From assembly GCA_033720855.1 (NCBI GenBank), contig JAWWBR010000115.1, positions 1 through 10,881 on the forward strand: a DNA stretch of 10,881 nt, read 5' to 3'. Both the position numbers and the translations under genes were made by a program. This DNA comes from SMXQ01 sp033720855. Lineage in GTDB: Bacteria; Pseudomonadota; Alphaproteobacteria; SMXQ01. Of this stretch, positions 6,211-10,881 are shown one piece after another. Every line of letters begins with the position of its first letter. Position 1 is the stretch's first letter. The notes beneath the pieces were generated by a model. It made no database searches, was not told where the DNA came from, and saw only the letters and a list, made by a program, of their open reading frames with translations.

Positions 6211-6233
6211 GCCGCAAACTCCTTTCTTGCGGC
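6211..6233. promoter_or_regulatory. Inverted repeat GCCGCAA-N9-TTGCGGC, candidate operator
   Basis: Perfect 7-base arms GCCGCAA (6211-6217) and TTGCGGC (6227-6233) flank nine bases, about 80 bases upstream of the dienelactone hydrolase start. A second inverted repeat, TCTCGC-N8-GCGAGA (6174-6193), lies just beside it. In a divergent promoter region these are good candidates for a dimeric regulator shared by the cupin and hydrolase genes. No T-run follows, so they do not look like terminators. Confidence 0.45.
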
Positions 6234-6311
6234 GTCCGCTTTCTTTAAGAAGGAGGGAGATACCGCTCCGCAGCGATGTTTGCGGGGGCGACAGGAACAC
6301 AGGGGGACAAT

Positions 6312-7028
6312 ATGCATACCAAGGAAATCGTGGACATCGACGGAAGCCCTATGGAGGTCTTGGTCTTTCAGCCCGAAGGCGAGGGGCCGTTTCCCGGGCT
6401 GATGGTGGCGCAACACATTCCCATCGCCCATACCGGGCTGGAGAAGGATCCCTTCACCATCGACGTGGGCGAAAAGCTTGCGGCGGCGGGTTACGCCTCC
6501 GTCACCCCCTTCGTCTTTCACTGGTGGCCGCCGGACGAAGACCTCGAGGTCAAGCGCGAGCAGTTCCGCGACGATAACGCGGTCAAGGACATGGACGCGG
6601 CCTACGACATCCTGGCCGGCCTCGACAAGGTGGATGAGAATCGCATCGGCATCCTCGGCCATTGCTGGGGGGGCCGGCTGTCGTGGCTCGGCGCCTGCCA
6701 CAACCCGCGCTACAAGGCGGCGGTGGTGCTCTACGGCGGGCGCATCAAGCTCGGCATGGGCGAGGGCGCGACGCCACCCATCGAGCTGGCGGGCAACATC
6801 TCCTGTCCGATGCTGGGAATCTTCGGCAACGACGACCAGAACCCGTCCCCCGCCGATGTCGATGACCTCGACGCGGCGCTGACGGCGGCCGGCGTGGAGC
6901 ATGAGTTCCACCGGTACGACGGGGCGGGGCACGGATTTCAGGATTTCAACAATCCCGACCGCTACCGCGCGGAACAGACCAAGGATTCCTGGGAAAAGGT
7001 GTTCGCTTTCCTCGACAGCCGGTTGTAA
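6312..7028 (+). CDS. Dienelactone hydrolase family protein
   Basis: A 238-aa cytoplasmic alpha/beta-hydrolase of the dienelactone hydrolase family. The founding members open the lactone ring of dienelactone in chlorocatechol breakdown; many relatives act on other esters. The Cys-Asp-His triad is visible: Cys118 in the nucleophile elbow GHCWGG (116-121), Asp175 in FGNDDQNPS (171-179), and His207 in GAGHGF (204-209). Cysteine in place of serine is the hallmark of this family. Length matches the usual 230-240 aa. The ATG at 6312 is preferred because AGGGGG (6301-6306) lies five bases before it; the ATG at 6276 would add 12 residues and sits 18 bases from the strong AGGAGGG (6251-6257), too far for normal use. 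It is divergent from the cupin and converges on dctM with a 34-base gap. The substrate is unknown. Confidence 0.9.
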   Translation: MHTKEIVDIDGSPMEVLVFQPEGEGPFPGLMVAQHIPIAHTGLEKDPFTIDVGEKLAAAGYASVTPFVFHWWPPDEDLEVKREQFRDDNAVKDMDAAYDILAGLDKVDENRIGILGHCWGGRLSWLGACHNPRYKAAVVLYGGRIKLGMGEGATPPIELAGNISCPMLGIFGNDDQNPSPADVDDLDAALTAAGVEHEFHRYDGAGHGFQDFNNPDRYRAEQTKDSWEKVFAFLDSRL

Positions 7029-7062
7029 CAGGCGCCGTGGCGGGGCGTTGGGGCGCGCCGGC

Positions 7063-8451
7063 CTATCCCGCCACCAGCCGCGGCAGCAAAAGGGCGAGCA
7101 CCGGGAACGCGAGCAGCAGCCCGACACGGACGATCTCGACGCCGAAGAAGGGCATCACGCCGCGGAAGACCTCGCCCATGGGCGTGTCTTTGGCGATCGA
7201 CGCGATGATGAAGACGTTAAGCCCCACCGGCGGTGTGATCAGGCCGAGTTCGACCACCACCAGGGCGAGGATACCGAACCAGATCTTGAGCTCGTCGGTG
7301 CTCAACCCGTAGGCCGCGGTCGTCGCGCTTGCATAGTCCCCCCCGTTGAGGTCGACCAGGGTGGGCCAGAAGAAGGGCACCACCACCAGGATCATGGCGA
7401 GGGACTCCATGAAACAGCCGAGCACGATCAGGATCGCCAGCATGACGATCAGGATAATCCAGGGATCGAGCCCGCTGGCGCCGGCCCATTGGGCGAGGGC
7501 CGCCGGAAGCCCGGCGCGGGAGAAGAACCCTTTCAAAACCTCGGCGCCGAACAGGATGAAGTAGATCATGCCCGAGGTGACCGCGGTCTCGAGGACGGAA
7601 AGCTTGATCCCCGAGACCGTCAACCCTTCGCCCCTCAAGCGCAACAAGAGTCCGTAGCCGAGCACCGCGACCACGCCGACGCCGGCGGCCGGGGTCGGCG
7701 TGAACAGCCCCGCCCCGAGGCCGAGGACGATGGCGCCGAACAGCATCACCACGGGGGCGAGGCGGATCAGGGCCTTGCGTCGTTCGCCGGCGTCCATCGG
7801 CGCCGCCGGCGGGGCCGCATCGGGCCTGAGGCGGACGAGGGCGGCGATCACGCCCAGGAAGAAGAGCACGGCGATGATCCCGGGGATGATGGCGGCCTGG
7901 AACATCTCGATAATCGAGGCCTCGACGATGATGGCGTAGATCACCAGCGCCACCGACGGCGGGATCAGGATGCCCAAGGTGCCCCCCGCCGCCAGGCTGC
8001 CGGTGGCAAGGGTCGGGGCGTAGCGCATGCGCCTCAGTTCGGGCAGCGCCACCCGCCCCATGGTCGATGCCGTCGCCAGCGAGGACCCGCAGACCGCCCC
8101 GAAGCCGGCGCAGGCGGTGACGGCGGCCATGGCGACGCCGCCGCGCAGGCGGCCGACCAGCGCGTTGACGCCCTGGAACAGGTCGCGGCTGAGGTTGGCG
8201 TGGCTGGCGAGGAACCCCATCAGGATGAAGAGCGGCACCACCGAGAGCTCGTAATTGGCCACCACGTTCCACAGAAGCGTCTTGAACTGCTTGAGAAAGG
8301 GGTCGAAACGCAGGTAGGGGACCACCAGGCTCAGCGCGTAGTTGCCGCCGATGCCGACGGCCACCATGGCGAGCCCGACCGGCACCCGCAGCGCCAAGAG
8401 GACGAACAGGGCGACGAGCCCCGCCAGGCCGATCAGTTCGCGTTCACCCAT
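7063..8451 (-). CDS. dctM: TRAP transporter large membrane subunit
   Basis: A 462-aa inner-membrane protein forming the transport channel of a tripartite ATP-independent periplasmic (TRAP) importer, driven by an ion gradient. It is hydrophobic throughout, with about a dozen membrane segments. Family signatures are present: ELSVVPLFILMG (68-79), the small-residue stretch AGFGAVCGSSLATAST (115-130), GTLGILIPPS (157-166), the second-half GCFMES (345-350) and LGLITPPVGLNVF (402-414). The repeated PP-containing hairpins are typical of the ion transporter superfamily. A hydrophilic loop at about 366-389 looks longer than usual. The start overlaps the end of dctQ by eight bases and has no good ribosome site of its own, implying translational coupling. 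The substrate is set by the binding protein and is not known. Confidence 0.93.
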   Translation of the reverse strand: MGERELIGLAGLVALFVLLALRVPVGLAMVAVGIGGNYALSLVVPYLRFDPFLKQFKTLLWNVVANYELSVVPLFILMGFLASHANLSRDLFQGVNALVGRLRGGVAMAAVTACAGFGAVCGSSLATASTMGRVALPELRRMRYAPTLATGSLAAGGTLGILIPPSVALVIYAIIVEASIIEMFQAAIIPGIIAVLFFLGVIAALVRLRPDAAPPAAPMDAGERRKALIRLAPVVMLFGAIVLGLGAGLFTPTPAAGVGVVAVLGYGLLLRLRGEGLTVSGIKLSVLETAVTSGMIYFILFGAEVLKGFFSRAGLPAALAQWAGASGLDPWIILIVMLAILIVLGCFMESLAMILVVVPFFWPTLVDLNGGDYASATTAAYGLSTDELKIWFGILALVVVELGLITPPVGLNVFIIASIAKDTPMGEVFRGVMPFFGVEIVRVGLLLAFPVLALLLPRLVAG

Positions 8452-8941
8452 GGCCGCGGGGTTCCAGGGTCTGGACCGCGGCGATCAGGCCCCACAGGAC
8501 CAAAGACACGATGCCGGGCAGATAGAACGGCCATTCGGGCCAGCCCAAGACGCGCGAAAGGGCGTGATCGGCTTCGGTTTCGGCCATGCCCAGCCACATC
8601 CAGTAGGCGAGAAACAGGGCAAGGAGCGCCATCGCCCCGCTCGATATGCGGTCCAGCGCCCGGCGCGCCACGGCCGGCAGCTTGGCGACGAAAAAGGCGA
8701 TGACGACGTGGCCGCGTCTCTGCTGGCAATAGGGAATCATCATCAGGGCCGCGGCGCTGATGGCCAGGCGCACGAAGTCCTCGTAACCGGGAAGCCCCGA
8801 CACCGTTGCGCCGAAGCTACGCGCCACGCGGTCGGCGAGGAACGCGCCGGCGTTGGTCACCGTCACCAAGGCAATGAGCAACAGGATCGCCCCGCCGAGA
8901 AGGGCCCACCATCTGGCAATCTTTTCAAGGATGGCGCGCAC
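8444..8941 (-). CDS. dctQ: TRAP transporter small membrane subunit
   Basis: A 165-aa inner-membrane protein, the small four-helix subunit that partners the large TRAP subunit. Hydrophobic segments lie at about residues 12-34, 53-71, 98-119 and 137-158. The family's conserved stretch after helix 2 appears as QQRRGHVVIAFF (73-84), comparable with the RGGHVRVD-type motif of DctQ proteins. The start is GTG at 8941, with AGGA about eight bases upstream on the coding strand. It follows dctP by 53 bases and overlaps dctM by eight, the standard P-Q-M order. Length fits the family's 150-200 aa. Confidence 0.9.
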   Translation of the reverse strand: MRAILEKIARWWALLGGAILLLIALVTVTNAGAFLADRVARSFGATVSGLPGYEDFVRLAISAAALMMIPYCQQRRGHVVIAFFVAKLPAVARRALDRISSGAMALLALFLAYWMWLGMAETEADHALSRVLGWPEWPFYLPGIVSLVLWGLIAAVQTLEPRGHG

Positions 8942-8968
8942 GGCGTGGTCCTATCTCGGGATGGGAAA

Positions 8969-8994
8969 GCCGCTCCCGGCGTGGGGCGAGCGGC
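8969..8994 (-). terminator. Intercistronic hairpin between dctP and dctQ
   Basis: Directly after the dctP stop, read leftward, GCCGCTC (8994-8988) can pair with GAGCGGC (8975-8969) across a 12-base loop, and TTT follows. Such elements often protect or partly terminate messages so that the binding protein is made in excess over the membrane subunits. The T-run is short, so attenuation or mRNA stabilisation is more likely than full termination. Confidence 0.45.
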
Positions 8995-10029
8995 CTATTT
9001 CGGTTTGGAATGCCTGGCGACCGCGGCGCGCGCCGCCTTGACCAGGGCCGCGCCGTCGATGCCGCGCTTGTTGGCTTCGGCGATCCAGCGCGCGACAACC
9101 TTCTTGGATGGCGCGTCGAACTGCGCCTTGGCCTTGGCGCTCAAGCCGATGATCTTACCGCCGGATTTCAGCTGAAGCTTGCGTCCAGGCGCTTCGATGC
9201 CGTCCCAAGCCCTACCGATGTCGTCGGCGAGGGCGGCGCCGGAATTGTCGTCGATCACCTTGCGCAGGTCGGGCGGCAGGCTGTCGTAGCGCTGCTTGTT
9301 CATGGCGAAGAGGAAGACCGAGGTGCCGAAACGCGAGCCGTCGGCGCCCAGGATCGAGTATTTGGTCAGCTGGTGCAGCTTGAAGGGGGGAATGATCTCA
9401 AACGGGATCAAGGCGCCGTCCACCACCCCTTTGGAGAGGGCCTGAGGCAGGGCCGGAATGGGCATGCCCACCGGCTCGGCGCCCCAGGCCTCGATCAGCC
9501 AGGCGCCGGTGCGCGACGGCGTGCGCAGTTTCAGCCCCTTAATGTCATCGATCGAATTCAACAGCTTGGTGCGGGTGTGGATGGCATTGCCGGCATGGAC
9601 ATGCACCAGCAGCGGCTTGAGGTCCTTGAAGTCCGGTGCGATCAGGTTGAAGACATCCTGAATGGCCAGGGTCGTAATCCGGGCGCTGCCGCCATGGACG
9701 GTCGGCAGCTCGAACACCTCGGCGCGCGGAAATACCCCCGGCGTATAGCCGATCAGGGTCCAGATGATGTCCACCGTACCGTCGCGGACCTGGCGGTAGA
9801 GCTCCGGCGGCTTGCCGCCCAGCGACATCGACGGGAAGATCTTGACGGCGATGCGGCCCTTGGATTGGGCCTCGACCCGCTTGGCCCAGGGGACCATCAA
9901 ATGGGTCTGTGTCGAAGCCTTGGGGCTCACGAAATGATGCGCGGTCAGGGTCACTTCGGCCGCTTCTGCGCCCGTGGAAAGCGCGATCGCCGCCGCAAGC
10001 GCCGCGCATGTTTTCGGTAAACTGCTCAT
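8995..10029 (-). CDS. dctP: TRAP transporter periplasmic solute-binding protein
   Basis: A 344-aa binding protein of the DctP family that captures the substrate, usually an organic acid, in the periplasm and delivers it to DctQM. A signal peptide is clear: a hydrophobic core at about residues 7-19 and a likely cut after AEA (21-23), before AEVTLTAHHF. Typical features follow: PWAKRVEAQSKGRIAVKIFP (47-66), the RDGTVDI segment (82-88), and DDIKGLKLRTPSRTGA (161-176), in which Arg169 matches the conserved arginine that binds the substrate carboxylate in most characterised members. The ATG has GGGGG (10038-10034) four bases upstream. It is first in the dctPQM operon and divergent from a 2-hydroxyacid dehydrogenase, which hints at hydroxy or keto acids but does not prove it. 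No DctB/DctD-like sensor pair is in the window. Confidence 0.93.
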   Translation of the reverse strand: MSSLPKTCAALAAAIALSTGAEAAEVTLTAHHFVSPKASTQTHLMVPWAKRVEAQSKGRIAVKIFPSMSLGGKPPELYRQVRDGTVDIIWTLIGYTPGVFPRAEVFELPTVHGGSARITTLAIQDVFNLIAPDFKDLKPLLVHVHAGNAIHTRTKLLNSIDDIKGLKLRTPSRTGAWLIEAWGAEPVGMPIPALPQALSKGVVDGALIPFEIIPPFKLHQLTKYSILGADGSRFGTSVFLFAMNKQRYDSLPPDLRKVIDDNSGAALADDIGRAWDGIEAPGRKLQLKSGGKIIGLSAKAKAQFDAPSKKVVARWIAEANKRGIDGAALVKAARAAVARHSKPK

Positions 10030-10080
10030 GTGTCCCCCGTCACCGTTGGTTTGGGCCGAACCGCCGTCCTGCCGGTCTCG

Positions 10081-10109
10081 ATAGAAACGCAGTCAGCTTC
10101 GGCGATCAA
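10081..10109 (-). promoter_or_regulatory. Candidate promoter of dctPQM
   Basis: On the minus strand TTGATC (10109-10104) and TTCTAT (10086-10081) are separated by 17 bases, about 50 bases upstream of the dctP start. The -35 box matches consensus at four positions and the -10 at three, so this is only a candidate. A quasi-palindrome GGTT-N7-AACC (10048-10062) lies between it and the gene. Confidence 0.28.
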
Positions 10110-10163
10110 GTAAAACGACGATTCCCGGCGGATCGCGGCTGCCGGGACCGGGCCACGCCAGCA

Positions 10164-10190
10164 GCCGGCAAGCGCCGGCGCCGTTTTTTT
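10164..10190 (+). terminator. Terminator-like hairpin with T-run before the dehydrogenase
   Basis: GCCGGC (10164-10169) and GCCGGC (10174-10179) form a 6-bp stem around AAGC. After GCCG comes a run of seven T (10184-10190). It has the form of a rightward intrinsic terminator, yet no rightward gene lies between dctP and here. It may be an attenuator in the dehydrogenase leader, a stop for stray rightward transcription, or the T-run may simply be part of a promoter. Confidence 0.45.
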
Positions 10191-10227
10191 GCACGGCCGC
10201 CGGTGGCGCTGAATTATGATGGGGCGG

Positions 10228-10881
10228 ATGAAGGTGCTGCTTCACTACAACGCCGGTCCGGACTGGCGGCGGACCATGGAGACCCTCGCCGACCAGGGGC
10301 TCGAGGTGGCGTGCTGCGACGAGGCCGATGACGCGCGCTTTTACGCGCTGTTGCCCGACACCGAGGTGATCTGGCACGCGCTGCGCCCGATCGCGGCGGA
10401 TGATATCGCCAGGGCGCCCAAACTCCGCTTGATCCAGAAGATCGGCGTCGGCGTCAATACCATCGATCTCGAGGCGGCGCAGGCCAAGGGTGTCGCCGTC
10501 TGCAACATGCCGGGCACCAACGCCCAGGCGGTGGCCGAGATGACGCTCCTATTGATGCTCGCCTGCCTCAGGCGCCTGCCGGTGATCCACGAGGCGACGC
10601 GGGCGGGAAAGGGATGGACCCTCGACCCTGCCTTGCAGGACGGGTACGGCGAGATCTCCGGAAAAACCGTCGGCCTGGTGGGCATGGGCTCGATCCCCAA
10701 GGCCCTGCTGCCGGCCCTCACCGGCCTTGGCGCCCGGGTGGTCTACACGGCAAGATCGGCGAAACCCGAGATCGAGGCGGAATTCCGGACCCTGGACGAC
10801 CTTTTGGCCGAGGCGGAGATCGTTTCCCTTCACCTGCCGCTGACCGGGGAGACCGAAAATATTCTCGACCGCGGCCGGCTT
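10228..10881 (+). CDS. D-2-hydroxyacid dehydrogenase family, partial at right edge
   Basis: The first 218 residues of an NAD(P)-dependent D-isomer-specific 2-hydroxyacid dehydrogenase, cut by the window end with no stop. These enzymes interconvert 2-keto acids and D-2-hydroxy acids in the cytoplasm. The N-terminal catalytic-domain piece is followed by the family stretch KIGVGVNTID (71-80) and GTNAQAVAEMT (96-106). The coenzyme fold starts at KTVGLVGMGSIP (146-157), and AEIVSLHLPLTGET (196-209) is the usual following strand. The nucleotide motif is GxGxxP instead of GxGxxG. The catalytic Arg, Glu and His lie beyond the edge and cannot be checked. MKVLLHYNAG is a natural start; in-frame ATGs at 10216 and 10219 would add three or four residues, and none has a clear ribosome site. 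It is divergent from dctPQM and may act on an imported acid. Confidence 0.85.
   Translation, partial: MKVLLHYNAGPDWRRTMETLADQGLEVACCDEADDARFYALLPDTEVIWHALRPIAADDIARAPKLRLIQKIGVGVNTIDLEAAQAKGVAVCNMPGTNAQAVAEMTLLLMLACLRRLPVIHEATRAGKGWTLDPALQDGYGEISGKTVGLVGMGSIPKALLPALTGLGARVVYTARSAKPEIEAEFRTLDDLLAEAEIVSLHLPLTGETENILDRGRL

Noticed and set aside
7029..7062. Possible shared terminator between the dienelactone hydrolase gene and dctM
   Set aside because: GC-rich partial pairing is possible, but there is no T-run on either strand and no clear stem.
6901..8703. A 600-codon plus-strand open frame opposite dctM and dctQ
   Set aside because: Its product is a low-complexity Arg/His/Asp/Gln-rich chain, typical of the antisense of a hydrophobic high-GC gene. 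The minus strand gives clear TRAP subunits.
9010..10020. A 336-codon plus-strand open frame opposite dctP
   Set aside because: It is a shadow; the minus-strand protein has a signal peptide and binding-protein motifs.

Overview
The window is high-GC, Gram-negative proteobacterial DNA. Most likely it comes from an alphaproteobacterium of the Rhodospirillales type: it carries a soluble transhydrogenase, a complete TRAP transporter, strong GGGAGG-type ribosome sites and GC-rich third codon positions. That assignment is from style and gene content only; no rRNA or marker gene is present.

Layout, left to right. An AT-rich regulatory stretch (1-329) precedes a soluble NAD(P) transhydrogenase (sthA, 330-1793, +). 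A terminator-like element follows, then an unrecognised, very acidic, aromatic-free protein (1939-2655, +) that ends at a near-perfect intrinsic terminator (2694-2725). Next is a leftward pair: a D-aminoacylase-like amidohydrolase (4738-3023) and a small two-helix membrane protein (2994-2767). A 246-base divergent region separates these from a carboxymuconolactone decarboxylase-like protein (4985-5593, +), which lies tail to tail with a single-domain cupin (6085-5600, -). A second divergent region with clear inverted repeats leads to a dienelactone hydrolase family protein (6312-7028, +). A tripartite TRAP transporter operon follows on the minus strand: dctP (10029-8995), dctQ (8941-8444), dctM (8451-7063). 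A divergent D-2-hydroxyacid dehydrogenase starts near 10228 and runs off the right edge.

How the genes may work together. From 3 kb onward they look like a loose cluster for uptake and catabolism of organic acids: a binding-protein-dependent carboxylate importer, a 2-hydroxyacid dehydrogenase next to it, a dienelactone hydrolase, a cupin, a CMD-fold protein and an amidohydrolase that would release acids from amides. The genes alternate in direction, so they are not one operon, and no substrate can be read from the sequence. The transhydrogenase balances NADH and NADPH and need not belong to the same pathway. I see no tRNA, rRNA, insertion sequence, CRISPR array, toxin-antitoxin pair or defence gene. 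There is no convincing new system; the best leads are the acidic repeat protein and the departures from family consensus in the amidohydrolase, the cupin and the dehydrogenase.
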